Assembly: GCA_016213525.1 (NCBI GenBank)
Contig: JACRAE010000005.1
Location: forward strand, 81,405-145,404
DNA from: Candidatus Aenigmatarchaeota archaeon
Lineage (GTDB): Archaea > Aenigmatarchaeota > Aenigmatarchaeia > CG10238-14 > SCSR01
Length of the DNA stretch: 64,000 nucleotides
Direction of reading: 5' to 3'
In this document: piece by piece, positions 34,185 through 44,061 of the stretch
Layout of the letters: each line of letters opens with the position of its first letter
Position numbering within the stretch: the stretch's first letter is position 1
The notes under the pieces: generated by a model
What the model was told of the DNA's origin: nothing
Databases searched by the model: none
Seen by the model: the letters and a program-made list of their open reading frames with translations, nothing else
Made by a program: the position numbers and the translations under genes

Positions 34185-35543
34185 ATGCCTAATCAGCTGA
34201 AGAGGCGCATAGGGCCGACCGAGGCCCTCTTCTATGGGCTCGGTGTGATACTCGGTGCCGGGATATACGTCCTCGTCGCGCCCGCGGCCGGCTTCGCCGG
34301 GAACGCGGTGTGGCTCTCCTTTTTAATCGCTGCCACGCTCGCCACCTTCACGGGCCTCGCCTATGCGGAGCTCGGAAGCATGTTCCCTAAGGCGGCCGCA
34401 GAGTACGTGTACGTGAAGCGCGCCTACAGGAGCCACGTGTACGCGTTCATGCTGGGATGGATGATAATTTTCACCGGGGTCGTGTCGATATCGACGGTGA
34501 GCCTAGGATTCACTGGATACTTCTCCGACCTCCTCGGCACGAGCCCCGACCAGACAAAGTATCTGCTGCCGGGGATATCCGCCGCGATGATACTCGTAAT
34601 GGGCCTGGTCAACTACGTCGGGATAAAGGAGACGTCCAGGATGAACATCGCGATGACTGCGCTCGTGATAGTCGGCCTCCTCATCGTGATTGCAATCGGA
34701 GTCTGGAGCGGGGGCTTCACGACGACGGACTACTTCCTGATGCCTAACGGCCTGAACGGCGTCTTCATAGCCGCTTCGTTGATATTCTTCGCGTACCTCG
34801 GGTTCGAGGAGATAGTGAACGTGGCAGAGGAGACGAGGAACCCGAGGAGGGTCCTGCCGAAGGCGATAATATTATCGGTCGTGATATCGACCATACTCTA
34901 CATACTTACCGCGATGTCCCTGGTCGGAATCGAGGGTTGGCAGGCCCTCGCGGAGTCGAAGGCGCCGCTCGCTGACGCCGTTCAGAACGTCTTCGGCCAC
35001 AACGCCGGCCTGGTGATATCCGTCATAGCCCTTGTGGCGACCTCTTCCACAGTCCTAGGTCTGATATTAGTGGTGTCCAGGATGATTTGGGGCATGTCGA
35101 GGGAGGGCGCCCTCCCGAGCATATTCGCTCACGTCAACCGCAGGGGTACCCCGTCAAGGGCGATAATAGTCGTGATGCTCGGCGCGATGGCCTTCGTATT
35201 CCTCGGGGACATAGCGCACGTCGCGAGCATAACGAGCATAGGCGCGCTTTTCATATTCCTGAACATAAACCTGGCGCTCATCTGGCTGAGGTACACAGAG
35301 CCGAACATGCACAGGCCGTTCAGGACGCCGCTGAACATAGGGAAGTACCCGGTTATGGGCGGCCTCGGGGTGTTCGTCAGTATGTTCATGATGATGCAGT
35401 TCAGTTTCGACGTGTTCCTGACCGGCGTCGCCGTGGCCGTCGTGGGGCTCGCCGCCTTCATCGTATACAAGAAAAGGGACTTCTTCATGGTCAGGCAGCT
35501 CGAGTCCTTCCTGAGAGACCTGAGGAAGGAAGCCGAAAGATGA
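34185..35543 (+). CDS. APC family amino acid permease
   Basis: RRIGPTEALFYGLGVILGAGIYVLV; FFAYLGFEEIVNVAEETRNPRRVLPKAI. Confidence 0.93.
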   Translation: MPNQLKRRIGPTEALFYGLGVILGAGIYVLVAPAAGFAGNAVWLSFLIAATLATFTGLAYAELGSMFPKAAAEYVYVKRAYRSHVYAFMLGWMIIFTGVVSISTVSLGFTGYFSDLLGTSPDQTKYLLPGISAAMILVMGLVNYVGIKETSRMNIAMTALVIVGLLIVIAIGVWSGGFTTTDYFLMPNGLNGVFIAASLIFFAYLGFEEIVNVAEETRNPRRVLPKAIILSVVISTILYILTAMSLVGIEGWQALAESKAPLADAVQNVFGHNAGLVISVIALVATSSTVLGLILVVSRMIWGMSREGALPSIFAHVNRRGTPSRAIIVVMLGAMAFVFLGDIAHVASITSIGALFIFLNINLALIWLRYTEPNMHRPFRTPLNIGKYPVMGGLGVFVSMFMMMQFSFDVFLTGVAVAVVGLAAFIVYKKRDFFMVRQLESFLRDLRKEAER

Positions 35544-35545
35544 GA

Positions 35546-36199
35546 CTATAGTTCGGAGAGATTGACTTCATCGTAAGAGCCGAACACGGCCTTCGCCGCC
35601 TTCAGCTTATCCCTGCCGTACGTCGTCGCGATGCCTATCGAGAATATCCCCGCCCTGTTGAGAGCCTCGATGCCGTGCGGCGAGTCCTCAAAACCAACCG
35701 ACCTCTCCTTGTCAGCCCCGATTTTCTCCGCGGCGTAGTTGAATATCGCCGGGTCGGGCTTGCCCTTGTTTCCGACCTCGGCTATCGTGTACACGTGACC
35801 TTTGAAGAGCCTCCTTATCCCGGTCTTTCTGTCCGCTATCTCCATGAGCTGGTCGTACATCGCCGTGGCGACCGCAGATTTCCTGCCCTTTCCGACAACC
35901 TGCTCCTCGTAGAACTCCATGAAGCCGTCGATGAACTTCAGGTCCCTCTCGAAGATCACTTTCATTATCTCGAGTATCTCAGACTCTATCTCCCTCTGCG
36001 ACTCCGGCCAGCCGTACATCGGCACCAGCATGCCGGCTATGTCGTACAGGGACATGCCGCCTATGACGTGCTTCAGCCTGGCGCGGTCGAACTCCATGCC
36101 CCTCCTCCGGAAAAGCTCCTCGTATCCCCTGTCCCACAGGTCCTCCGTGTCCAGCACCACGCCCTCGCAGTCGAAAATTACGGCGTCTACAGCCCTCAT
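35546..36199 (-). CDS. HAD family hydrolase (beta-phosphoglucomutase-like)
   Basis: AVIFDCEGVVLDTEDLW; VGFEDSPHGIEALNRAGI. Confidence 0.85.
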   Translation of the reverse strand: MRAVDAVIFDCEGVVLDTEDLWDRGYEELFRRRGMEFDRARLKHVIGGMSLYDIAGMLVPMYGWPESQREIESEILEIMKVIFERDLKFIDGFMEFYEEQVVGKGRKSAVATAMYDQLMEIADRKTGIRRLFKGHVYTIAEVGNKGKPDPAIFNYAAEKIGADKERSVGFEDSPHGIEALNRAGIFSIGIATTYGRDKLKAAKAVFGSYDEVNLSEL

Positions 36200-36287
36200 G
36201 TTCCTCTCAACAGAGATGCAGTTCCGTGGGCTTATACTTCCGCAGGAAAGATTAATTCCAAGCCGAGCTAATTCAGGGTTGGTCCGC

Positions 36288-36986
36288 ATGGAGATAGAAT
36301 ACGTGATTGTCAGGAAGAGCGGGAGGAGGGGTGTCTCCATATCCGTCGGGCCCAGCGGGGTCAGGGTGAGCGCGCCGGCCGGCTTCCCCGAGTCGAAGAT
36401 AGACGGTCTGGTGGAGTCTCGGAGGGCCTGGATAGAGAGGAACATGGCGCGCTTCGCGAAGAAGATGAAGATAATGATGGAGCCGGGCCTGTACGAGGAC
36501 AAGGTCATGTTCATGGGGAGGTTCGTTCCGATGAGCGTCTCGCCGGCCAGAGTCAGGGAGAAGATGTCGTTCGACGGTTCCGCGTTCACGGCTGCCCTGA
36601 GGTCCGGATATTCCAGGAGGGACGTCGAGAGGCTCTACATAAAGTGGCTGAAGAGGGAGGCGGAGTCCTTCATGCCGTCGAGGGTCGCCATTTACAGCCG
36701 CGGCCTGGGAGTCTCGCCGTCCAAGATCTCCATAAGGAACCAGAAGTCCAGGTGGGGCAGCGCCTCGAAGGACGGAAACGTGACCTTCAACTGCAATCTG
36801 CTGAAGGCCCCCGCCGAGGTGATCGACTACGTGGTCGTGCACGAGCTCTGCCACCTGAGGGTCCACGACCACTCCAAGTCGTTCTGGTCCCTCGTCGAAT
36901 CGGCGTTCCCGGACTACAAGGCGTGCCGGAAGTGGCTGAGGGACAACGGCACCGGGATAATGGACTCGTCCAAGATATTCGGCTGA
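36288..36986 (+). CDS. YgjP-like zinc metallopeptidase
   Basis: NQKSRWGSASKDGNVTFNCNLLKAPAEVIDYVVVHELCHLRVHDHSKSFW. Confidence 0.88.
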   Translation: MEIEYVIVRKSGRRGVSISVGPSGVRVSAPAGFPESKIDGLVESRRAWIERNMARFAKKMKIMMEPGLYEDKVMFMGRFVPMSVSPARVREKMSFDGSAFTAALRSGYSRRDVERLYIKWLKREAESFMPSRVAIYSRGLGVSPSKISIRNQKSRWGSASKDGNVTFNCNLLKAPAEVIDYVVVHELCHLRVHDHSKSFWSLVESAFPDYKACRKWLRDNGTGIMDSSKIFG

Positions 36987-37052
36987 GCCGGGAAGCGCGG
37001 CGAATGTTTTATATCGCAGAGACCCGAATTTTATTGTCTCGGGTAGTGTAGT

Positions 37053-38540
37053 TTGGCTGAACAATTCTTGCTCTCATTCGCGCTGATAGCGGTAGCCATA
37101 GTCGGGGGCGGAATAGCCGCCATAAAGTTCAAGTTCCCACCGGTCGTCATATTGATACTTCTCGGGATAATACTCGGGCCGCACGTCATCGGCGTCGTCG
37201 AGGACGGCGAGAGCATCCGGCTGTTCTCGGAGATAGGCGGCATACTGCTGCTGTTCCTCATAGGGACCGAGTTCAGCTTCAACAAGATAATGAAGCTCGG
37301 CCTCAACTCGGTGATAGTCGCGGTCATAGAGCTCGGCCTGCTCTTCGTCATAGTTTACAGCATCGCAATGGTGCTCGGGTTCTCGTCCCTCACGTCGATG
37401 TTCATAGCGCTCGCCATAAGCGTCACCAGCACCGCGCTGACGGTGAAGATGCTGCAGGACCTCGGGCTCTCCAACAGGCAGGAGACGGCCCTCCTCATAG
37501 GCGTCTCCGTGATCGAGGACGTGGTCGCAGTCTTCGTGCTCGGAATACTCTCCAGCCTGGCCTCGGGCGCGGAGGTCACGCCGGAGACGGTAACGGTGTC
37601 CATAGCCAAGTCGATGTTCATTTTAATCCTGGCGTACATCGCAATCAGCAAAGCGATAGGTCACGTGCTGAAGACGCACGAGATCAACGAGGACAACATG
37701 CTGATGCTGGCCCTCGGGCTCGCCATGGGTCTGTCGTTCCTGGCCACCTACCTAGGTCTGTCTCCAGCCATAGGCGCGTTCGTTGCGGGAAACATAATAT
37801 CGTCCCTGCCCCAGGCCAAGGAGTTCAACAAGTCGATCCACAAGTTCGGCCTGCTCTTCATATCGATCTTCTTCCTCTCCATAGGGGTGCTGGTGGACCC
37901 GGGCAACATCGTCACGGAGTTCAGCCTCATAGTGCTGCTCCTAGGCCTGGCGGTCGTGGGCAAGTTCATCGGAGTGGGCATAGGGACCTACTTCGCCGGA
38001 TACTCGGGCGAGGCGGCGGTGTTCGCCGGCGTCGCCATGATGCCCATAGGGGAGATATCGCTGCTGATAGTAAAGACGGGGGTCGACCTGGGGGCGGTGC
38101 CCGCTTCATTCCTCGGGGCGACGGCCGTTCTCGTGCTGGTGACGGCCCTGATATCGTACCCGGCCATAGTCTACAACAGGAGCATCTATGGCTTCGTCGA
38201 CGCTCTCGTCCCGAAGAGGCTGAAGGAGGTCGGCAGGACGATAAGCGCCAGGATGTCCCACTACAGGTACCAGCTCTCCGTCGACGGTCCTTTGTTCAAG
38301 AAGATGACGTCCGGCAGGGGCGCCCTGCTGCTGCTGATAGGCTGCCCGGCGTTCTTCCTGATGGTGTTCTACCTGATGCCGACCTTCCTCGGGAAGAAGA
38401 TGACGCTGCTGATCGTCGGGCTCGTGATGGCGGCCGTGTTCGCGTTCCTGTACATGAGGAGCCGCAAGAACGCGCCGCAGCACTTCTCCTGGAAGAGGAG
38501 CGCGCCGAAGAAGATGAAGTACAAGTACAATCCGGCCTAG
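37053..38540 (+). CDS. CPA2-type cation:proton antiporter
   Basis: TTG start; LLLFLIGTEFSFNKI; TSTALTVKML; LSPAIGAFVAGNIISSL. Confidence 0.88.
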   Translation: MAEQFLLSFALIAVAIVGGGIAAIKFKFPPVVILILLGIILGPHVIGVVEDGESIRLFSEIGGILLLFLIGTEFSFNKIMKLGLNSVIVAVIELGLLFVIVYSIAMVLGFSSLTSMFIALAISVTSTALTVKMLQDLGLSNRQETALLIGVSVIEDVVAVFVLGILSSLASGAEVTPETVTVSIAKSMFILILAYIAISKAIGHVLKTHEINEDNMLMLALGLAMGLSFLATYLGLSPAIGAFVAGNIISSLPQAKEFNKSIHKFGLLFISIFFLSIGVLVDPGNIVTEFSLIVLLLGLAVVGKFIGVGIGTYFAGYSGEAAVFAGVAMMPIGEISLLIVKTGVDLGAVPASFLGATAVLVLVTALISYPAIVYNRSIYGFVDALVPKRLKEVGRTISARMSHYRYQLSVDGPLFKKMTSGRGALLLLIGCPAFFLMVFYLMPTFLGKKMTLLIVGLVMAAVFAFLYMRSRKNAPQHFSWKRSAPKKMKYKYNPA

Positions 38541-38576
38541 AAAAATCCCGGGGCGCATTCCAAGGAAAGCAAAATA

Positions 38577-39251
38577 TCATTTCTTAGTCTTCTTCATGCC
38601 GCGCACGACTGAGACGAGCTGCGCCGGCGTCCTCACGATGTAGTCGGTGCCGCGCCTCCTGAGGGCCGCCTCGTTGTTGTACCCCCAGGTGACCGATATG
38701 ATGGAGACCTTTCTCCTCCTCGCCGCGTTGATGTCCCTCACCTCGTCGCCGACGTACACCGCCTCGTCCGGCCTCATCTTTATCTCCCTCAGGGCGCGCT
38801 TCAGCATCTTGTGCTTTCCAAAAATGGAGCCGCCGGCGTAGACGAAGTCGAATATGTCCAGGTCGTTGTTCCTCAGGAAAATTCTGACGTTGTCCTTCGA
38901 GTTCAGGGTGAGTATGCCGATCTTGAACCCCATCTTCTTTATCTTGAGCAGGGCGCCCCTCACGCCGACCGTCGCCTTCAGGCGACCCATGTCCTCCCCC
39001 ATCATCTTCCTGGCCTTGCTGACGAGGAACGGCAGCACGAATATCGATATCTTCATCCGCCTGACCACCCTCTCCAGGTCCTCCCCCCTCAAAATCTTAA
39101 TCTCTTTTGCGGTAATCTTCCTGTAACCGTTCTCTTCCGCGAGCCTGTTGAATATCGCGACCGTCTCGTCCATGGTGTCGGCTATCGTGCCGTCGAAGTC
39201 GAATATCACGACCCTCTTCTCAGAGCTTCTCTTCCTGAAAAATCCCAGCAA
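38577..39251 (-). CDS. HAD family phosphatase
   Basis: VVIFDFDGTIADTMDETVAIFNRLAEENGY; YVGDEVRDINAARR. Confidence 0.88.
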   Translation of the reverse strand: MLGFFRKRSSEKRVVIFDFDGTIADTMDETVAIFNRLAEENGYRKITAKEIKILRGEDLERVVRRMKISIFVLPFLVSKARKMMGEDMGRLKATVGVRGALLKIKKMGFKIGILTLNSKDNVRIFLRNNDLDIFDFVYAGGSIFGKHKMLKRALREIKMRPDEAVYVGDEVRDINAARRRKVSIISVTWGYNNEAALRRRGTDYIVRTPAQLVSVVRGMKKTKK

Positions 39252-39255
39252 GAAA

Positions 39256-40440
39256 TTACCTCGTTACCTCGGAGCTCTTGACCAGGTTGTAGAGGCGCCC
39301 CGCCTTCTCGCTCTTCTCGAAGTGCCTCCTGACCGGCATTATGATCTTGTCCAGGCTCTGGGCAGTCGACGCCTTCAGGTCCATCGGGTGCAGCTTGCCC
39401 GCGACGAAGTCCCTCTCCATCTCCCCGTAGGACCTGTAGACGACATCCCCGCCGAACTTCTTGTCCCTCTCGACCGTGACCCTCTTCAGGGCCTTGAAGA
39501 CTATGTACCTGTTGTACTCGAGTATCGGGTTGTTCTCCGCCACGCCGACCGGGCAGAACGCCTTCGCCAGCTTCCTCTTTATCTCGTCCGCGGTGTCGTG
39601 CACGAAGATGGCGGTGTCGGGCTTGCTCTTGCTCATCTTGGACGTTATCTGGAAGTTGAACTTCGAGTTATCGTCGAATTGGTTCACCACTCCCCCCACG
39701 CCGACCCTGTACGTCCCGGGGGGCACCCCCTGCACGTCCTTCTTCAAAATCTCTATGTGAGCCTTGCCCTCCTCGACCTTGTGCTCCGCCGGAATTATAG
39801 CGTCCAGCCCCCTGAGCAGGTGGTGGCTGACTATGACGGGCTTCCTCCACCCCATTTTTTCTGCAACTTCCCTCGCCAGTATCCCGCACCTCCTCTGGTC
39901 GAGGCCGAGCTGGGCTATGTCGACGTCCAGGTGGAACGCGTCGGCCGCCTGCATCATCGGGTAGAATATCTGCGCCGTGTCCTTCATGTCGCCCTGCTTC
40001 CTGCCCATTATCGTGACTGCTCGCTCGGCCCTGTTCAGCGTGGTGCTCTTCGCGACGAGTATGACCTTCTTCCAGTACTCCTCGTCTGAAACGAGGTCGC
40101 TCGCCCAGATGATTTCCACCTTCTTCACTCCGGCCGCCTTCCACACCTCGACGAAGTACTCGCCGGTCTTCTGTATCGCCTCGAGGTCTCCGCCCATCTT
40201 GTTGTTTATCCACGCGTGCCAGTCCGCTATCAAAATCTTGAATTTTATCCCGGCCCTCTGGAGGTCCGCCAGGTTTATGGCGCGCAGTATCCCGGAGCCC
40301 AGGTGCGCGAAGCCGCTCGGCTCGAACCCGTCATATGCCGTGGGACGGGCCTTCTCCTGCAGCAGCTTCAGGAGCTCGCCCTCCGTGACGATCTCCTCCG
40401 CCATCCCCCTGACCAGTTCCAATCTCTTCTCGGGCGTCAT
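39256..40440 (-). CDS. tyrS: tyrosyl-tRNA synthetase
   Basis: YDGFEPSGFAHLGSG; LGLDQRR; SKMSKSKP. Confidence 0.93.
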   Translation of the reverse strand: MTPEKRLELVRGMAEEIVTEGELLKLLQEKARPTAYDGFEPSGFAHLGSGILRAINLADLQRAGIKFKILIADWHAWINNKMGGDLEAIQKTGEYFVEVWKAAGVKKVEIIWASDLVSDEEYWKKVILVAKSTTLNRAERAVTIMGRKQGDMKDTAQIFYPMMQAADAFHLDVDIAQLGLDQRRCGILAREVAEKMGWRKPVIVSHHLLRGLDAIIPAEHKVEEGKAHIEILKKDVQGVPPGTYRVGVGGVVNQFDDNSKFNFQITSKMSKSKPDTAIFVHDTADEIKRKLAKAFCPVGVAENNPILEYNRYIVFKALKRVTVERDKKFGGDVVYRSYGEMERDFVAGKLHPMDLKASTAQSLDKIIMPVRRHFEKSEKAGRLYNLVKSSEVTR

Positions 40441-40572
40441 TGTCTTCCGTTAATTATTCGGGGCTTCAGGTTAATTATCGTTTCTGAGGAGTTTTTCGGC
40501 GCGTTTTTTCGCCGGACGGGGTCACGGATACCTTTTAATATCTCGTTTTTCGATTTAATTTAGAGATTGAAC

Positions 40573-40845
40573 ATGCCAGTGAAGAAGAACGCAAAGTCCA
40601 AGGCCTCCGGCGGGAGGAAGGTCAGGGTCAACAAGGACCTGAAGAAGCTCGAGAAGGACATCGTCAAGAAGCAGGGCAAGATGACCGAGGCCCAGTTCGA
40701 GGCGGAGGAGAGGAAGATCCTCGAGGACAGGAGGAACAACGTCAAGGGCATGGGCATAGAGAAGGAAGAGGAAGCCGGCGAGGAGCCGTACCCTGAGATA
40801 GCAGAGGCCCTGAAGGACTCGGACGAGTCGGAAGAGGAAGAGTAA
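40573..40845 (+). CDS. small charged protein (Lys-rich N-terminus, acidic C-terminus)
   Basis: 91 aa; ends DSDESEEEE. Confidence 0.65.
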   Translation: MPVKKNAKSKASGGRKVRVNKDLKKLEKDIVKKQGKMTEAQFEAEERKILEDRRNNVKGMGIEKEEEAGEEPYPEIAEALKDSDESEEEE

Positions 40846-40847
40846 GA

Positions 40848-40855
40848 TTTTTTTT
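40848..40855 (+). terminator. candidate T8 transcription terminator
   Basis: TTTTTTTT two nt after the 40573..40845 stop codon. Confidence 0.5.
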
Positions 40856-40870
40856 GTGGTGTTTTGAAAA

Positions 40871-42151
40871 ATGGTACAGCTTACGTTTTTAGGGGCGATG
40901 TGCGAGGTCGGCGCGAGCGGGATGGTCCTTGAGAACCAGAGCTCCCGCGTGCTGATGGACTACGGCGCGTCGACCGAGGTCACGCCAGCCAGGCCCCCGC
41001 TCCCGTGCGGCAAGGTCAGCTCCGTGATTCTGTCCCACGCCCACGTCGACCACTGCGGCAGCCTGCCGATGGTCACGAAGGAAAGCAACGCGCCGATATT
41101 CGCCGCGCCGTGCACGAGGGAGATAACGGAGATGCTCCTCTACGACTCGCTGAAGATCAACATGCAGGCGGCGGGCACCCTCGAGGGCGCCAGCCTGCCG
41201 TTCGTCAAGGACGACGTCAAGAGGACGGTCAGCAACTTCCGCGACATCCCCTACAGGAGGCCGTTCTCGCTTCCGGGCGGTTCGAGGGCCACGCTGTTCG
41301 ACGCGGGCCACATACCGGGCAGCGCCATGACGCTGGTCGAGATGGACGGCAAGAATTTCTTATACGCCGGCAACTACAACGGCATCGACACCAGGCTGCT
41401 GAAGAAGTGCGACCTCGACCTGCCGAGGGTCGACTACCTCATCACGGAGTCGACGTACAGCGACCGCGACCACCCCGACAGGAGGAGCCAGGAGAAGGAG
41501 CTCGTCGAGATGGTGGAGCAGACCGTTGGGAACGGCGGCATAGCGCTGATACCGTCCTTCGCGGTGGGGAGGGCGCAGGAACTGCTCTTGATATTGGAGC
41601 AGGAGGGCATCGACTATCCGGTCTTCATGGACGGCATGGCGAAGAAGGCCTCGACCATAATCAACCGCCACAAGGAGCAGCTGAGGGACCCGAAGGAGCT
41701 CGACGACACGCTCAGGAAGGTCAAGTACGTCACGACGCAGCAGCACAGGGCCAAGGTCGTGAAGGAGCCTTGCGCGATCATAACCACGTCCGGCATGCTC
41801 AGCGGGGGACCTACGAACTCGTACATGAAGATGCTCCACGACGACGACAACTCATCTCTCATTTTGACGGGCTGGCAGGCGCACGACAGCCCAGGCAAGC
41901 TGCTGCTGGAGACGGGCCGCTACATCAACGAGGAGGAGAAGGTGGACGTCGAGGTCAGGATGCGCGTGCGCAGGCTCGACTTCTCGGCCCACATAGGCAG
42001 GACCGACATGTGGAACTTCATCAAGCAGCTGAACCCGAAGACGACGTTCTGCGTGCACGGCGACCACACCGAGGAGTTCGCGCGCGAGCTCAACGAGAAG
42101 GGCTTCAACGCCGTGGCCCCGATAGCCAACGACAGGATATTCAAGTTCTGA
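40871..42151 (+). CDS. beta-CASP metallo-beta-lactamase ribonuclease (aCPSF2-like, no KH domains)
   Basis: LSHAHVDHCGSLPM; FDAGHIPGSAMT; TTSGMLSGGP; VHGDHTEEF. Confidence 0.88.
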   Translation: MVQLTFLGAMCEVGASGMVLENQSSRVLMDYGASTEVTPARPPLPCGKVSSVILSHAHVDHCGSLPMVTKESNAPIFAAPCTREITEMLLYDSLKINMQAAGTLEGASLPFVKDDVKRTVSNFRDIPYRRPFSLPGGSRATLFDAGHIPGSAMTLVEMDGKNFLYAGNYNGIDTRLLKKCDLDLPRVDYLITESTYSDRDHPDRRSQEKELVEMVEQTVGNGGIALIPSFAVGRAQELLLILEQEGIDYPVFMDGMAKKASTIINRHKEQLRDPKELDDTLRKVKYVTTQQHRAKVVKEPCAIITTSGMLSGGPTNSYMKMLHDDDNSSLILTGWQAHDSPGKLLLETGRYINEEEKVDVEVRMRVRRLDFSAHIGRTDMWNFIKQLNPKTTFCVHGDHTEEFARELNEKGFNAVAPIANDRIFKF

Positions 42152-42157
42152 GGATTC

Positions 42158-42550
42158 TCATCGCGTGTAGTTCGGCCTTCCGGCGAAGACCTTCCTCTCC
42201 GGCCTTATCGCTATGGTGTAGCTCTCCGGGGACTCCATGCCTGCCGGCACGAGAGCCTTCGCCATGTTGGTCGTGAGGCTCGGCTTGGTGTACCATCCCC
42301 CTCTCCTCAGGTTCTTCTTGAACTGACCCTCGTATATCGGCCTGCCGTACCTGTGGGATATCGCCATCAGGTCCTGATAGGGCAGGGCCGCGCCGACCTT
42401 CAGCGAGTGCGCCGGCAGCTTCCTCGGGTCGAACTTTCCCAGGGGCGCCCCTTCGAGCCGCCTGTCCACCTCGGTGGAGAACTTCGCGACGTCCTCTATC
42501 GAGTAGAAGAACGTCTTCTTGCCCTTCACAAACGTCACCATCGCTTCCAT
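42158..42550 (-). CDS. hypothetical protein
   Basis: 130-aa ORF with start at 42550. Confidence 0.55.
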   Translation of the reverse strand: MEAMVTFVKGKKTFFYSIEDVAKFSTEVDRRLEGAPLGKFDPRKLPAHSLKVGAALPYQDLMAISHRYGRPIYEGQFKKNLRRGGWYTKPSLTTNMAKALVPAGMESPESYTIAIRPERKVFAGRPNYTR

Positions 42551-42614
42551 ATTGAAGAGGAGTAAACAACGGTATTTAAGCTTTTCGCTACTAGATGATA
42601 GTAACGTGATACAA

Positions 42615-42800
42615 ATGAGGGAACTGGAGAGACACATAGGCATGTGCGCGAGGCACCACGCCAAGTTCAGGAGGATGGCCGGGTACGCCAGGACCGAGGC
42701 CGAGAGGGACGTGTTGCTGGAGAGGGCGGACTTCTGGATCAAGAAGCAGGACGCGCTGGTCACGGCGTTCGACGCGTCGAAGAAGTTCGGCGGGAAGTAG
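42615..42800 (+). CDS. small hypothetical helical protein
   Basis: GTGAT-containing leader then ATG; MRELERHIGMCARHHAKFRRMAGYARTE... Confidence 0.5.
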   Translation: MRELERHIGMCARHHAKFRRMAGYARTEAERDVLLERADFWIKKQDALVTAFDASKKFGGK

Positions 42801-42848
42801 TTTCCCGCAATAGTTAGTTTAATGTTCTGCCGAGACGAGATACTGTAG

Positions 42849-44051
42849 ATGGGAAAGAAGACAGTGTTCATTGTGGTCGACGGGATGGCCGACCTCCCGA
42901 TAGGGAAGGAGGAGAGGACCCCGCTCACCGAGGCGAAGAAGCCCAACATAGACTGGTTCGCGAAGAACGGCGCCACAGGCCAGCTAACCGTCATACCCGA
43001 CAAGATGTGGAACGACCTGGCGAGCGCCAGCATAAGCCACAAGGCCGCAATCTCGCTCTTGGGCTACAACGTGGCCAAGTTCGACGTGAAGAGGGGCCCG
43101 CTCGAGGCGGTCGGGGCGGACATACCGTACCAGGACGGCCACCTCGCGCTCAGGTGCAACTTCGCCACCGTCGACAAGAACATGGTGGTGACGGACAGGC
43201 GCGCGGGCAGGTCGACCAAAGGGCTGGCCGAGCTGGCGCGCTACATCAACGAGCACGTAGACATAGGGGCGCCGTTCAACTTCATGCGCACGTACGGACA
43301 CAGGGCCGTGCTCGTCGTGAAGATGGGGCTGACCGACAAGATAGTGACGAACGACCCCCTCGTCACGGGCAGGCCGGTGCAGAAGATATCCGGGCCGGGC
43401 GCGGAGGGCGTGGTGAGCTCGAAGATACTGCAGAACTTCGCCGACAAGACGCACCAGCTGATCGAGTACCACCCCATCAACTCGGAGAGGATGGCGGCCG
43501 GCGTGCCGGCGGCGAACTACATACTTTTGAGGGAGCCGGGGAACGGCATTAAGAGACTCACGCCGGAGTTCGGCAAGAGGTTCGGCGTGAAGGCGATGTG
43601 CATATGCGAGCTCGGCGCCGTGAGGGGCGCGTGCCTGATGGCCGGGTTCGACGCGGTGACCGTCCCGGAGATGCCGTTCGAGGACACGCTTGACTTCATC
43701 TTCGAGAACGCAGACGTCGCTCTGGAGGACCACGACTTCGTGTTCATCCACATCAAGGGCCCCATAGACGAGGCGTCGCACGACGGCGACTTCGAGGCGA
43801 AGAGGAGGGCCATCGAGAAGATAGACGAGAGGATGGCGAGGTTCAAGAAGTTCGACGGCATCGTGGTGATGACGACGGACCACATAACCTCGACCGAGAG
43901 GAAGTCCCACATGCCGGGCAAGGTGCCCTTGATGGTGTGGGGCAGGGCGAAGGACGCGACCGCGAAGTTCGACGAGGCGACGGCGAAGAGGGGCAAGCTG
44001 AAGAACTGCAGCCCGTTCCAGCTGATGAAGTTCGTGTTCGGGAAGAAGTGA
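42849..44051 (+). CDS. apgM: 2,3-bisphosphoglycerate-independent phosphoglycerate mutase, archaeal type
   Basis: VFIVVDGMADLPIGKEERTPLTEAKKPNIDWFAKNGATGQL; VMTTDHITSTERKSHMPGKVPLMVWG. Confidence 0.93.
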   Translation: MGKKTVFIVVDGMADLPIGKEERTPLTEAKKPNIDWFAKNGATGQLTVIPDKMWNDLASASISHKAAISLLGYNVAKFDVKRGPLEAVGADIPYQDGHLALRCNFATVDKNMVVTDRRAGRSTKGLAELARYINEHVDIGAPFNFMRTYGHRAVLVVKMGLTDKIVTNDPLVTGRPVQKISGPGAEGVVSSKILQNFADKTHQLIEYHPINSERMAAGVPAANYILLREPGNGIKRLTPEFGKRFGVKAMCICELGAVRGACLMAGFDAVTVPEMPFEDTLDFIFENADVALEDHDFVFIHIKGPIDEASHDGDFEAKRRAIEKIDERMARFKKFDGIVVMTTDHITSTERKSHMPGKVPLMVWGRAKDATAKFDEATAKRGKLKNCSPFQLMKFVFGKK

Positions 44052-44061
44052 GCCTGGTACC

